Shown here: in pieces, positions 50,365 through 64,000 of the stretch
Layout: the number at the start of each line of letters is the position of its first letter
How positions within the stretch are numbered: the stretch's first letter is position 1
Source: an uncultured Woeseiaceae bacterium
GTDB lineage: Bacteria > Pseudomonadota > Gammaproteobacteria > Steroidobacterales > Woeseiaceae
Length of the DNA: 64,000 nt
Reading direction: 5' to 3'
Assembly (NCBI GenBank): GCA_945787845.1
Contig: CALZJH010000002.1
Coordinates: 62,001 to 126,000, forward strand
Position numbers and translations under genes: made by a program
Notes under the pieces: model-generated
Seen by the model: the letters and a program-made list of their open reading frames with translations, nothing else
Told to the model about the DNA's origin: nothing
The model's database searches: none

Positions 50365-51324
50365 ATGGATATGAAATTTCTTGATTTTGAGCAGCCCATC
50401 GCCGAACTGGAGGCGAAGATCGAGGAGCTGCGCTATGTTGGTGACGATTCCGAGATCAATATTAATGAGGAAGTCGCGCGCCTGAAGGCGAAGAGCGAGT
50501 CGCTCACCAAGAGCATCTTCGCGAAACTCAGCCCCTGGCAAATCGCGCGCGTGGCACGCCACGAATCGCGACCCTACACCCAGGACTACCTCAGCCTGAT
50601 CTCTCCGGATTTCCAGGAGCTGCACGGCGACCGCATGTACGCCGACGACCCGGCGATTATCGGCGGCGTCGGCCGCATCGACGGCCGTGCAGTCATGTTC
50701 ATCGGTCACCAGAAAGGCCGCGATACGAAGGAGCGTGTGCGCCGCAACTACGGCATGCCGAAACCCGAGGGTTATCGAAAAGCGCAACGCCTTATGCGCA
50801 TGGCGGAAAAGTTCTCGATGCCGGTTGTGACCTTGATCGATACCCCGGGAGCCTATCCTGGCGTCGGCGCGGAGGAGCGCGGCCAGAGCGAGGCCATTGC
50901 GTACAGCCTGTTCCTTATGGCGGGTCTGAAGACGCCGATCATCAGCGTGGTGATCGGGGAAGGCGGCTCCGGCGGCGCATTGGCCATCGGCGTCAGCGAT
51001 CGTCTGCTGATGCTGCAATACAGCATCTACTCGGTCATTTCCCCGGAAGGCTGCGCCTCGATCCTCTGGAAAAGTGCGGAAAAGGCAGAGGATGCCGCCG
51101 AAGCCATGCGCATTACGGCATCGCAACTGAATGAGTTCAACCTGGTCGATGAGGTGCTTGAGGAGCCGCTGGGCGGCGCTCACCGTAACCCGGGTGAAGC
51201 CGCGGGGGTCATCCGGAACGCCTTGCTCAAGAGTCTGGACGAACTCGGTTCGATGTCGACAGAGCAGCTACTCGAGGAGCGGCAACGGCGACTCTCGAGC
51301 TTCGGCAGATTCAAAGAGGCGTGA
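50365..51324 (+). CDS. accA: Acetyl-CoA carboxylase carboxyltransferase subunit alpha
   Basis: [40 protein letters not shown]. Confidence 0.96.
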   Translation: MDMKFLDFEQPIAELEAKIEELRYVGDDSEININEEVARLKAKSESLTKSIFAKLSPWQIARVARHESRPYTQDYLSLISPDFQELHGDRMYADDPAIIGGVGRIDGRAVMFIGHQKGRDTKERVRRNYGMPKPEGYRKAQRLMRMAEKFSMPVVTLIDTPGAYPGVGAEERGQSEAIAYSLFLMAGLKTPIISVVIGEGGSGGALAIGVSDRLLMLQYSIYSVISPEGCASILWKSAEKAEDAAEAMRITASQLNEFNLVDEVLEEPLGGAHRNPGEAAGVIRNALLKSLDELGSMSTEQLLEERQRRLSSFGRFKEA

Positions 51325-52640
51325 GCTTCACCCCTGAGCAGCTGCTCGAGCGACTTGCGGCGTTTGAACAACAGGCCGAGCGCCCGGCCCGCTATCTGAT
51401 CGCATTCAGCGGCGGTCTGGATTCTTCCGTACTGGCGCATGCGCTGTCCGCCGCCGACATTCCCGTGATCGCGATACATATCGACCACGGGCTGCAACAA
51501 CAATCCGAAGAATGGAGCCGCCACTGCGAGGCCTTCGCCAGGTCGCTGGGTATCAGCTTCCGCGGCCGGAAGGTGGCCGTGCAGCTGGAGTCGGGAAGGG
51601 GCCCGGAGGCGTCCGCGCGCGAAGCGCGGTATAGCGCCCTGCATGCCGAAATGGAGCCCGGCGACTGGCTCATGAGTGCGCACCATCGCGAAGACCAGGC
51701 CGAGACCCTGTTGCTCAACCTGGTGCGCGGTAGCGGTCCGGCGGGCATCGCCGGTATCGGTGCGGTGCGCCGCTTCGGTCCGGGCTGGCTGATTCGCCCG
51801 CTGCTGTACTTCGATCGGGCCGACCTCGAGGCGTATGCACGGTCCCACGACATTCACTGGATTGATGACCCCTCAAACGCCGACAAGCGCTTTGACCGTA
51901 ATTTCCTGCGGCACGACGTCCTGCCACGCCTCAAGACGCGCTGGCCGGATATCGCGTTGCGCCTGCAGCGATCTGCGATGCACGCCAGTGAAGCGACGAG
52001 CTTGTTGATCGATCTCGCGAGGATCGATCTCGAGGCCCTGGGCGGGCATAGTGAGCGGCTGCCGGTCGCCGCCTTGCTCGCGTTGCCGAGGCCTCGACGG
52101 AAGAACCTGATACGGCACGCATTGCGCCTGTGCGGACTGACCTTACCCACGGCGCTGCAGCTCGACGCCATCCTGGACGAAGTCCTGCGTGCGCGTGACG
52201 ATGCGCAACCGCAGGTGCGCTGGCCCGGCGGTTCTGCCCGGCGTTATCGCGATGGACTGTATTTCCTGCCGGCAGAACTGGCCGACGCCCTGCCGGAAGG
52301 CCCGATTTCAGGCAGCAAGATCAGGCTCGGTAACGGACTCGGCATCCTGCACTTCGAACCCGGTGTGGATCGTGGCATCGATCCCGCCCTTGTCGGGCCC
52401 AAATTGCGGCTCGAGTCTCGCAAGGGTGGGGAGAAAATTCGCATTGATGGTCAACGACATACGAAGACATTGAAGAAACTACTTCAAGAAGCCGGGATCG
52501 TGCCCTGGATGCGTGACCGGGTGCCGCTGGTGTACTCGGGCAATCAGCTTGTCGCGGTCGGTGACCTGTGGATCGCCGACGGCGCGGCGGCATCGCCCGG
52601 TGTGGCAGTGCGGTGGAGCGATCGTCCCGCCCTGCATTAG
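51321..52640 (+). CDS. tilS: tRNA(Ile)-lysidine synthetase
   Basis: PP-loop [28 protein letters not shown]. Confidence 0.95.
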   Translation: MSFTPEQLLERLAAFEQQAERPARYLIAFSGGLDSSVLAHALSAADIPVIAIHIDHGLQQQSEEWSRHCEAFARSLGISFRGRKVAVQLESGRGPEASAREARYSALHAEMEPGDWLMSAHHREDQAETLLLNLVRGSGPAGIAGIGAVRRFGPGWLIRPLLYFDRADLEAYARSHDIHWIDDPSNADKRFDRNFLRHDVLPRLKTRWPDIALRLQRSAMHASEATSLLIDLARIDLEALGGHSERLPVAALLALPRPRRKNLIRHALRLCGLTLPTALQLDAILDEVLRARDDAQPQVRWPGGSARRYRDGLYFLPAELADALPEGPISGSKIRLGNGLGILHFEPGVDRGIDPALVGPKLRLESRKGGEKIRIDGQRHTKTLKKLLQEAGIVPWMRDRVPLVYSGNQLVAVGDLWIADGAAASPGVAVRWSDRPALH

Positions 52641-52647
52641 GCATTAG

Positions 52648-56617
<3,970 letters not shown>

Positions 56618-56648
56618 CAACGCGATAGCAGCCAATTTTGGGGAAGCA

Positions 56649-56945
56649 ATGAGCGGTTCACGCTGGTTACTGGTTTTGTTGGCACTCGCCGGGCTCGGTC
56701 TGCAGGCCGAGCTCTGGCTGTCCGAGGACGGCTACCGCAAGACCATCAAGCTGCGCACGGCGGTCGCCGAGCAGCGCGAACTGAATGAAGCCCTGCGCGA
56801 ACGCAATGCCGCCCTCGATGCTGAGGTGGTCAACCTCAAGCAGGGTCGCGACGCGGCGGAGGAGCGCGCCCGTACCGACCTCGGCATGATCGGCCAGTCA
56901 GAGACCTTCTACCAGGTCGTGCCAGTCGCCAGCTCGTCCAACTAG
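56649..56945 (+). CDS. ftsB: Cell division protein FtsB
   Basis: Single TM plus coiled coil, downstream of eno; ERARTDLGMI motif. Confidence 0.88.
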   Translation: MSGSRWLLVLLALAGLGLQAELWLSEDGYRKTIKLRTAVAEQRELNEALRERNAALDAEVVNLKQGRDAAEERARTDLGMIGQSETFYQVVPVASSSN

Positions 56946-56953
56946 GTTCCCTC

Positions 56954-57973
56954 ATGCCACTCCCTGACTGGGCCCGCGCACACGGCGGCCCGCTGCTTGC
57001 CGCCGGGATTCGTTCGCAGCCGGAAGACTTCCAGGTCACCGAGGAACTCGGCTACGCGTTCTCAGGCGATGGCGAGCACGACTTCCTCTGGATTGAAAAA
57101 AACGGCGCGAACACCGAATGGGTCGCGAGGCAACTCGCGCGTCATGCCGAGGTTCCGGCTAAAGACATCGGTTATTCCGGCCTGAAAGACCGGCATGCTG
57201 TGACCCGGCAGTGGTTCAGCATCCCGCGCTGGCACGCGCCCGACTGGCAGGCCCTCGACATCGACGGCGTCAGGGTCCTCGACGTCCAGCGTCATCAAAA
57301 GAAGCTGCGCCGCGGCGCGCACAAGGCGAATGCCTTTCGCATTGTGCTGCGCGCGAAGCAGCTGTCCAAGCACTCGGCGGCGCTTGAACAACGCATGCGG
57401 TTGATACAGGAGCAGGGCGTGCCGAATTACTTCGGCGAGCAGCGCTTTGGTCGTGCGGGCAACAACCTGGAACTCGCTGATGGGTTTGCGGCTGGCAAGC
57501 GGCTGCCGCGGCACAAGCGCAGTATTGCGATCTCGACGATGCGTTCGCTGGTTTTCAACGAGCAGCTCGACGAACGCGTTCGCGCAGGAACCTGGAACCA
57601 GGTGCTCGCCGGCGACAAGGCGAACCTCGATGGAACCAACAGCGTTTTTGATGTTGAAACAGTCGATGAGGATTTGCGTCGTCGCTGCAAGACCCTGGAT
57701 ATTCATCCGGCCGGCGTGCTTATTGGAGACGGTTCGACTCGCGGTCCTGATGCCTGGCTGGCCGCCCTGGCCAAGGCACGCGTCGAACCGGGGACAAGGG
57801 GCCTGCGTCTGCGTGTCGGTGACCTGGCATGGGGCATAACCGACGATGCCGTGGAATTGTCATTCCGTCTCGGCCGCGGCGCTTTTGCGACCGTGGTCCT
57901 GAGGGAGTTGGTTACGGTCGAGGATGTGTCCAGAAGAAGCGGGCACTCCCAAACAGTGCCACGGCCAGGCTGA
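56954..57973 (+). CDS. truD: tRNA pseudouridine(13) synthase
   Basis: RSQPEDFQVTEELGYAFSGDGEHDFLWIEKNGANTEWVAR; GYSGLKDRHAVTRQWFS. Confidence 0.96.
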   Translation: MPLPDWARAHGGPLLAAGIRSQPEDFQVTEELGYAFSGDGEHDFLWIEKNGANTEWVARQLARHAEVPAKDIGYSGLKDRHAVTRQWFSIPRWHAPDWQALDIDGVRVLDVQRHQKKLRRGAHKANAFRIVLRAKQLSKHSAALEQRMRLIQEQGVPNYFGEQRFGRAGNNLELADGFAAGKRLPRHKRSIAISTMRSLVFNEQLDERVRAGTWNQVLAGDKANLDGTNSVFDVETVDEDLRRRCKTLDIHPAGVLIGDGSTRGPDAWLAALAKARVEPGTRGLRLRVGDLAWGITDDAVELSFRLGRGAFATVVLRELVTVEDVSRRSGHSQTVPRPG

Positions 57974-58343
57974 CGTCCAGCATGACCACACCAAGCAGAG
58001 CGGGATAGGAACCGAGCGCGAGCCTGGAGAGCACGGCGGCAAACAGCACCATCGTTGCGAGAAACAGGTAAAAGCGGGTTCTGAATGCCTGCCATGGGCG
58101 CGGCTCGTCCAGCGCCGCAATCCTGTCGAGGTTTCTGCGGCAGAACCGCCCAAAAATGAAGTGAGCCTTGAGGGCGCCGATCAGGATAGCCGCGATCACG
58201 GCTATCCATGACCAGGTACTGCCCGGTCGCAACATTTCGGCCGCGGCAAAGAGCTCGCGGGCCTTCAAGGCCAAGATTATTGCGCCGCCAAGCCAGATCG
58301 TTCCGGCGATGACCTTTAGCGTGGATTTTGAAGTCTGAGACAC
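57912..58343 (-). CDS. Conserved integral membrane protein
   Basis: Four hydrophobic segments; GTG 58343 (MSQTSKSTLKVIAG) more plausible than the track start 58439. Confidence 0.6.
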   Translation of the reverse strand: MSQTSKSTLKVIAGTIWLGGAIILALKARELFAAAEMLRPGSTWSWIAVIAAILIGALKAHFIFGRFCRRNLDRIAALDEPRPWQAFRTRFYLFLATMVLFAAVLSRLALGSYPALLGVVMLDVSLAVALFGSARFFWTHPRP

Positions 58344-58535
58344 GGTAGTGATTATATAACTAATTGACTTATATAAAAAAAATATGATCGACCCAGCCTG
58401 CAACAGAACGCAGTTGCCGAGCCAGTTGAACGTCCGCAATGCTGCGGGAAGCGGCGGCTCGCATGATAGTCTTTATATGGCTGCTTTTGATCCAAAGCAG
58501 ACGTTGGTTTCTTTCGTCAGTTCAGGAGTGCGCGC

Positions 58536-59780
58536 ATGAAACTTGACCATTCCACCTGTCTTTCCTGCGGGCTGCTGTTGACGTTGGTCATGTTCGGAAA
58601 CGCTGCCGCCGAAATCGTAGTGGGCGATCGTAGTGTGAGCTGTGCCGAGGACCCGGCCTGTATTAACCGCCTTCACCCCGACATCCCAATGGTTGCCAAA
58701 GCGGATCCCGGCGAGCGCATCGTATTCCTCGGCCGCGATGCTTTTGACCTGACCCTCGACCCGGACAAGTTCTCAATCGCGAAGACCATACCCCGAGAAG
58801 GGGTCGGCATTGTCCATGCACTGACCGGGCCGGTCTTTATTAACGGCGCGGAAGCGGGCGATGTGTTAGCAGTAACCATCGAGGGGCTCGAGCCTGACGA
58901 TGTCGGCTGGACCGAGGCTGGACCATTTGGGTTCGCCGGCGATCAGTTCGGAACAGATGAGCGATTCATCGTATGGCGCATCAATGGCGATTTTGCCACT
59001 AGCGATGCTCTGCCGGGCGTGCGTATTCCGAACGCGAGTTTTCCAGGCGTCGTCACGACCTTACCCGGCGAAAAGTTGCTCGCCGATGTGCTGGCGCGAG
59101 AGGCTCAGCTGCTCGAATCGGGCGGCGCCGTGATGAACCCCGATCCCGACGAGGCAGAGCCGGCAATGCTGTGCGGAGTGGAAGGGACGAAATCGTCGGA
59201 GTGCCTCCGGACGATTCCGCCACGTGAGCACGGGGGCAACATGGACATCCGCTATATCACGACCGGTACCACCGTGTACCTGCCGTGTTTCATCGATGGC
59301 TGCGGTCTGGCGGTTGGTGACTTCCACTACGCGCAGGGCGATGGAGAGGTGGCAGGCACGGCGATCGAGATGGGCGGCAGGATGACAGTCACCGCCCGCG
59401 TAGTCGAGAGCCCACCCGATTTGTCTTACGGCCCTCACTATGAGGGCCCGGCGTCGGTGTTGAGGATACCGTCAGAGCGCTTTTACGCCGTGACCGGTTT
59501 CCCGATCAAGGAAAAAGGCGACGTACCCGCAGACCTCGCCTACCTCGACTCCCCAAAAATTGCGGGTCTAAGCAACCTGTCGAGCGATATCAATCTTGCG
59601 GCACGAAATGCGCTGGCCGCCATGATTGACCACATCGTGTCGGAGTATGGTTATGACCGGACGCAGGCCTACATGATCGCGAGTGTTGCTGTCGATATGC
59701 GGATCGGCCAGTTGGTTGACGTTCCAAACGTCGGCGTAACCGCGGTACTACCGTTGGACATTTTTGTCGGGCGCGATTGA
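58536..59780 (+). CDS. Exported acetamidase/formamidase family protein
   Basis: Signal peptide; FmdA/AmdA motifs (ITGPVFINGAEAGDVLAVTIEGLEP-like, GFAGDQFG, GDFHYAQGDGEV). Confidence 0.85.
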   Translation: MKLDHSTCLSCGLLLTLVMFGNAAAEIVVGDRSVSCAEDPACINRLHPDIPMVAKADPGERIVFLGRDAFDLTLDPDKFSIAKTIPREGVGIVHALTGPVFINGAEAGDVLAVTIEGLEPDDVGWTEAGPFGFAGDQFGTDERFIVWRINGDFATSDALPGVRIPNASFPGVVTTLPGEKLLADVLAREAQLLESGGAVMNPDPDEAEPAMLCGVEGTKSSECLRTIPPREHGGNMDIRYITTGTTVYLPCFIDGCGLAVGDFHYAQGDGEVAGTAIEMGGRMTVTARVVESPPDLSYGPHYEGPASVLRIPSERFYAVTGFPIKEKGDVPADLAYLDSPKIAGLSNLSSDINLAARNALAAMIDHIVSEYGYDRTQAYMIASVAVDMRIGQLVDVPNVGVTAVLPLDIFVGRD

Positions 59781-59842
59781 CCCTATTTTCGAATGACTCG
59801 TACGGCTGCTTCTGGCCGAGTCCAGCCTGTCGAGTTACTTCA

Positions 59843-60574
59843 CTAGCCGACCTGGCGGGGATAAGTTAGCAGTAGCGCTCCAACCTGCAGCCCATCGTAG
59901 AGCACATGCGCAATGATCAGGGGCAGCAGTCGACGGCGATGGAAGTAGAAAGCGCCTATCACGATACCCTTGATGGCAATCGTAACGATACCGTACGGGC
60001 CCTGGCTCCAGTGCGTTACGCCGACCAGCACTGCGGCAATCAGGATAACCATCGAAATCCAGAGTTTGCTCGCCGAGAACGACCATAACTCGGACAGCAA
60101 GAATGTCCGCACCAGCTCTTCGTACAGTGCGATGCCTATCCAGAGGACGGGACCGAACCAAAGCACAACCATCCACGGACTTTCCCGCATGTCCAGCATC
60201 AATCCCAGGAGCTCTCGGTTTGGCGTGAAGGCCAGAAGGTCGCTCAATGTGAATCGTGCGGCGAAGAACAGCACAAAGTAAATCACCGTAAGCACGATCC
60301 CCCAGGCGATATCGGTGACGATGCCACCTTCTCCGGAGTTCAGAGCAGATAAATGCTCTCCGAGGAAAAAGTGCTTCAGTAACCAGATCACGAGGATCCC
60401 GAGGCCGCCAAACACCAACGGATAGACAATCAGTTCGATCGAAGCGAAGCCGGTCGACTGGTGCATCCTGTACCAGACCATCAACACAGCGGGAGCGCCG
60501 GCAACGGCCAGGAGCGCAATCAGTCGCCTTGCTCCTACGCGTTTAGCCTCGTGCCTGTCGAGATCGAATGCCAC
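59843..60574 (-). CDS. CPBP family intramembrane metalloprotease
   Basis: ALYEELVRTFLL (EExxR) and a second His motif in TM helices; GTG 60574 avoids overlap with the smr gene. Confidence 0.8.
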   Translation of the reverse strand: MAFDLDRHEAKRVGARRLIALLAVAGAPAVLMVWYRMHQSTGFASIELIVYPLVFGGLGILVIWLLKHFFLGEHLSALNSGEGGIVTDIAWGIVLTVIYFVLFFAARFTLSDLLAFTPNRELLGLMLDMRESPWMVVLWFGPVLWIGIALYEELVRTFLLSELWSFSASKLWISMVILIAAVLVGVTHWSQGPYGIVTIAIKGIVIGAFYFHRRRLLPLIIAHVLYDGLQVGALLLTYPRQVG

Positions 60575-60579
60575 GGTTG

Positions 60580-61107
60580 TCAGGTTCGCTGCAGTAGCAC
60601 GTAGACCGCGCCGGTGCCGCCATCGACCTGCCGAGTCGAAACGAATGCGAGCACACTGTCCCATTTGCGCAGCCAGCGATTGACGGCGTTCTTCAGGACG
60701 GGACCGCGATCGCCGGACCCCAGCCCTTTGCCGTGAACCACGCGGACACAGTACTTGCCCTGGGAGGCGCTGTAGTCGATAAAGTCAGCCAGGCGCTGCC
60801 GGGCTTCATCGACGGTCATGCCGTGCAGGTCGATCTCGGCTTGTACGCTGTAGCCGCCACGCTGAAGTTTGCGCATGGTGCGTTTGCCGACGTGCTGGCG
60901 GTGGAAGCGCAGGGCCGCTCCATAGCCATGCTCGAGCGTGTCGATGTCGTCCTGGAGACTCTCGGCGAGGGCCTGCCGCTCGTCCGCCTTGGTAAACCGG
61001 GCTTTGGGCTTCGGTCTGGTCTTTGCCTCGGGCACGCGCTTTTCGGCCCGCAAGGGCTTTGCGCCTCGAATTGCGCGTCGAAAGTCGTCGATGTCTTTCT
61101 CGTTCAC
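60580..61107 (-). CDS. Smr domain protein
   Basis: [32 protein letters not shown]. Confidence 0.92.
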   Translation of the reverse strand: MNEKDIDDFRRAIRGAKPLRAEKRVPEAKTRPKPKARFTKADERQALAESLQDDIDTLEHGYGAALRFHRQHVGKRTMRKLQRGGYSVQAEIDLHGMTVDEARQRLADFIDYSASQGKYCVRVVHGKGLGSGDRGPVLKNAVNRWLRKWDSVLAFVSTRQVDGGTGAVYVLLQRT

Positions 61108-61185
61108 AGCCGGTATAGTGTGCGCGTCTTACAAGCCAATCAAGGCTGCGCGCGTCGAATTCCAGAATGGAAAGCCTATCCTAGA

Positions 61186-61944
61186 ATGAAAATCCTCGTA
61201 AGTAACGACGACGGGTATCTCGCCACGGGAATCAATGCACTGATCGATGCGCTCGAACAGGTCGCCGATGTCGTCGTGGTGGCGCCGGACCGCAATCGGT
61301 CGGCGGCCAGCAACTCACTGACGCTGTCGACGCCGCTGCGGGTGTCGCAATACGGCGAGAATCGCTTCAAGGTTGACGGTACGCCGTCGGACTGTGTGCA
61401 CCTCGCGGTGACGGGCCTGCTCGATGAAGAGCCCGACCTGGTCGTCTCCGGGATCAATCACGGCGCGAACCTCGGGGACGACGTGATTTACTCCGGCACG
61501 GTGGCGGCCGCGATGGAGGGAAGATTCCTGGGGTTGCCGACGATTGCCGTGTCGCTGGTCGGGAAGACCCTGGTCGGCGCCAAGCTGACGCATTTCGAAA
61601 CGGCCGCGAAGGTGGCGGTAGAACTCGTCGACAAGATCGAACGGGCCGGGCTGGCTCCGGACACGGTGCTCAACGTCAATGTCCCGGATCTCCCCTATGA
61701 GGAGCTCAATGGAATTCGCGCTACGCGGCTCGGCTTCCGCCACAAGTCGGAGCAGATCCTGAAAGACACCGACCCGTATGGCCGTCCGATCTACTGGGTC
61801 GGCCCGGCGGGTGAGGGTCAGGACACGGGCGAGGGCACGGACTTCCACGCCATTGCCCAGGGTGCCGCCGCGGTCACGCCGCTAAAGGTAGATCTGACCC
61901 GGCACGAAGCGGTACCCGATATCGCCAAGTGGCTGAAGAAGTGA
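61186..61944 (+). CDS. surE: 5'/3'-nucleotidase SurE
   Basis: [19 protein letters not shown] start at 61186; [19 protein letters not shown]. Confidence 0.96.
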   Translation: MKILVSNDDGYLATGINALIDALEQVADVVVVAPDRNRSAASNSLTLSTPLRVSQYGENRFKVDGTPSDCVHLAVTGLLDEEPDLVVSGINHGANLGDDVIYSGTVAAAMEGRFLGLPTIAVSLVGKTLVGAKLTHFETAAKVAVELVDKIERAGLAPDTVLNVNVPDLPYEELNGIRATRLGFRHKSEQILKDTDPYGRPIYWVGPAGEGQDTGEGTDFHAIAQGAAAVTPLKVDLTRHEAVPDIAKWLKK

Positions 61945-62600
61945 TCGACGTTCGGAAGGGCATCGGCATGACCTCGGCGCGCACCCGCGATCGCCTGGTG
62001 CAGCGACTGCGGGACCAAGGTATCCGCAACACAGCCGTGCTGGAGCAGATCCGCAATGTACCGCGGCATCTGTTCGTCGATGAAGCGCTGGCGAGCCGGG
62101 CGTACGAGGACACGGCGCTGCCGATCGGCCTCGGCCAGACGATCAGCCAGCCCTACGTTGTGGCGCGCATGACCGAGGCGCTGCTCGATGGCTTCGAGGG
62201 AGAAAAGGTGCTCGAGGTCGGGACAGGCTGCGGCTACCAGACGGCCGTGCTGGCGCCACTCGTCAAGAAGATCTACACGATTGAGCGCATACCCGAACTG
62301 TTGCGGAAGACCCGGCAGAGGTTGCGCGATCTCGATATCTACAACGTGCAGTTCAAACCCGGCGACGGCTGGGAGGGCTGGCGCAAATATGGCCCCTACG
62401 ACGGCATTATCGTCACGGCCGCGCCCGATGAAGTCCCCGAGAAACTACTGGAGCAGCTGGCACCGGGCGGGAGGCTGATTATTCCCGTTGGTCCGCCGGG
62501 CATTCAGGATCTCGTCAAAATCACGAAGCGCGACGATCACTTCGAGCAGGTCTCACTCGGCGCGGTCAGTTTTGTACCACTGGTAAAGGGGCGCTCATGA
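61929..62600 (+). CDS. pcm: Protein-L-isoaspartate O-methyltransferase
   Basis: [37 protein letters not shown]. Confidence 0.95.
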   Translation: MAEEVIDVRKGIGMTSARTRDRLVQRLRDQGIRNTAVLEQIRNVPRHLFVDEALASRAYEDTALPIGLGQTISQPYVVARMTEALLDGFEGEKVLEVGTGCGYQTAVLAPLVKKIYTIERIPELLRKTRQRLRDLDIYNVQFKPGDGWEGWRKYGPYDGIIVTAAPDEVPEKLLEQLAPGGRLIIPVGPPGIQDLVKITKRDDHFEQVSLGAVSFVPLVKGRS

Positions 62601-63181
62601 CCTTGTTCAGGCCCTGGTATGACCGCGTGCTGCGCTGGTCGCGGCACAAACATGCGGAGCGCTATCTTGGTGCCATGAGTTTCGCGGAGTCGTCGTTCTT
62701 CCCGATCCCCGTCGACGTCATGCTGGCGCCGATGTGCCTCGCGGACAGGGAGCGGTGGGCACGCTACGCGCTGATTGCCACAGTGTTTTCGGTGCTCGGC
62801 GGCCTGGGCGGCTATGCCATCGGTTGGGGAATGTTCGAGGCGATCGAGCCATGGCTCCGTGAGTCGCACTACTGGGACGCTTACCTGACGGCCAGGAGCT
62901 GGTTCGATGACTACGGTGTCTGGGTCGTCTTCGTCGCCGGCTTTTCGCCGATTCCCTACAAGGTCTTCACAATTGCTGCTGGTGTTGCGGCGCTGAGCCT
63001 GCCCGGGTTCTTCATCGGGTCGCTGATAGGGCGCGCCGCGCGCTTTTTCCTGGTCGCGGGACTGGTGCGTATGGGCGGCAAGCGCTTCGAGTCGACGCTG
63101 TCGAAGCATATCGAGCGGATCGGCTGGGCACTGGTCGCCGTTACTGTGATTGTTATTGCGTGGCTTATGATGCGGGGCTAA
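62597..63181 (+). CDS. YqaA/DedA-like membrane protein
   Basis: [34 protein letters not shown]. Confidence 0.9.
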   Translation: MTLFRPWYDRVLRWSRHKHAERYLGAMSFAESSFFPIPVDVMLAPMCLADRERWARYALIATVFSVLGGLGGYAIGWGMFEAIEPWLRESHYWDAYLTARSWFDDYGVWVVFVAGFSPIPYKVFTIAAGVAALSLPGFFIGSLIGRAARFFLVAGLVRMGGKRFESTLSKHIERIGWALVAVTVIVIAWLMMRG

Positions 63182-63864
63182 TGAGCTTCCGCGTTTGCAT
63201 CATTCTGTTCCTTTCCCTGGCGCTCGCGTCTTGCGGGGGGCGTTCGACGTGGCAGGACACGCCGCAGACACATATTGTACGCAGGGGCGAGACGCTGTTT
63301 TCCATCGCCTGGCGATACGGCAAGGATGCGGACTCGCTCGCGAGCTGGAACCGCCTGGGGGATGGCTCGCTGATCCATCCCGGCCAGGTCATTCGGCTGA
63401 CGCCGCCGAGCGGAGCGAGTAGCCGGAGCACCGCGAGCAGCAGTTCTCCAAGGCCGTCCACGCGGCCGCTGCCGCCGATCCCGGCCCAGCCCAGCCCACG
63501 GTGGACCTGGCCTACGAGCGGTCGAATCAATGTCGAATTTGGCGCAAAGCCCGGCCCGGGAACCGGTGTCCTGATCAATGGCCGAGTCGGGCAGCCCATT
63601 ACTGCTGCGGCTTCGGGACGCGTGGTATACGCGGGAAGTGGACTGATCGGATACGGGCAGCTTATTATTCTTAAACATAATGACACCTACCTGAGTGCCT
63701 ACGGGTACACCGCGTCGCTAAGGGTCAAAGAGGGACAAGAAGTAAAAAAAGGCCAGCGTATAGCGACGATGGGGGAGGGGCCGGAACGCAAGCCGCGACT
63801 GCATTTCGAGATCAGGCGCAATGGCCAGCCGGTTAACCCGCGACAGTTTCTGCCAGCGAGGTAA
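63181..63864 (+). CDS. nlpD: LysM/M23 lipoprotein NlpD
   Basis: Lipobox LALASCGG, LysM HIVRRGETLFSIAWRYGKD, C-terminal M23 domain; pcm-nlpD-rpoS synteny. Confidence 0.92.
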   Translation: MSFRVCIILFLSLALASCGGRSTWQDTPQTHIVRRGETLFSIAWRYGKDADSLASWNRLGDGSLIHPGQVIRLTPPSGASSRSTASSSSPRPSTRPLPPIPAQPSPRWTWPTSGRINVEFGAKPGPGTGVLINGRVGQPITAAASGRVVYAGSGLIGYGQLIILKHNDTYLSAYGYTASLRVKEGQEVKKGQRIATMGEGPERKPRLHFEIRRNGQPVNPRQFLPAR

Positions 63865-63890
63865 CTGACACGATCTCAGGCAAAAGCGCC

Positions 63891-64000
63891 TTGTCACAGA
63901 CTGGGGGGTTTGTTTTGGGACAGTTGCTGGATCCAACACGACAGTACCTCGACGAGATCGGCATCTCGCCGCTGCTCACTGCCGACGAAGAAAAAATGTA
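63891..64000 (+). CDS. rpoS: RNA polymerase sigma factor RpoS, 5' partial
   Basis: Frame reads LSQTGGFVLGQLLDPTRQYLDEIGISPLLTADEEKM, matching RpoS region 1.2; start codon uncertain. Confidence 0.8.
   Translation, partial: MSQTGGFVLGQLLDPTRQYLDEIGISPLLTADEEKM

Noticed and set aside
60733-61185. N-terminal extension of the surE ORF in the track
   Set aside because: Extension is antisense to the smr gene; [10 protein letters not shown] at 61186 is the canonical SurE start.

Overview
64 kb of a high-GC, gene-dense gammaproteobacterial chromosome, mostly housekeeping operons with conserved synteny. (1) 1-5.05 kb: the 3' part of a sulfur-oxidising heterodisulfide-reductase-like (sHdr) locus (HdrC-like tail, HdrB-like, unknown ORF, LbpA/GcvH-like lipoate-binding protein). 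It continues without gaps into an ArsR-family regulator with a BigR/SqrR-type cysteine pair, a FadL-family outer-membrane protein and an unknown exported protein, and ends at a strong terminator. (2) 5-18 kb: class-V aminotransferase, cytochrome c lipoprotein, HExxH protein, WS/DGAT plus HAD-PlsC fusion, dusA, methyltransferase, cyclase-FHA, pckG, dinG-like helicase, tsaB. (3) 18.7-29.2 kb: a Pho cluster (phoB, phoR, porin, phoU, dsbB, dapE, pstSCAB) with a clear double Pho box before the porin. (4) 29-36 kb: arsC-like, dapD, glnD, map, rpsB (with a long Lys/Ala/Glu repeat tail), tsf. (5) 36-51 kb: pyrH-frr-uppS-cdsA-rseP-bamA-skp-lpxD-lpxA-lpxB-rnhB-dnaE-accA. (6) 51-64 kb: tilS-pyrG-kdsA-eno-ftsB-truD ... 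surE-pcm-yqaA-nlpD-rpoS(partial). The main hidden signal is absence: dxr (cdsA/rseP junction) and ispD-ispF (ftsB/truD junction) are all missing from their usual places, as is fabZ (lpxD/lpxA). This suggests relocation of the MEP isoprenoid pathway or its replacement by mevalonate. Other non-coding signals are a ~70-nt near-perfect hairpin before pyrG, an inverted repeat between tsf and pyrH, and an extended -10/GC-discriminator promoter for rpsB. I saw no CRISPR, transposase, tRNA or rRNA. All family calls come from reading the translations; no searches were run.
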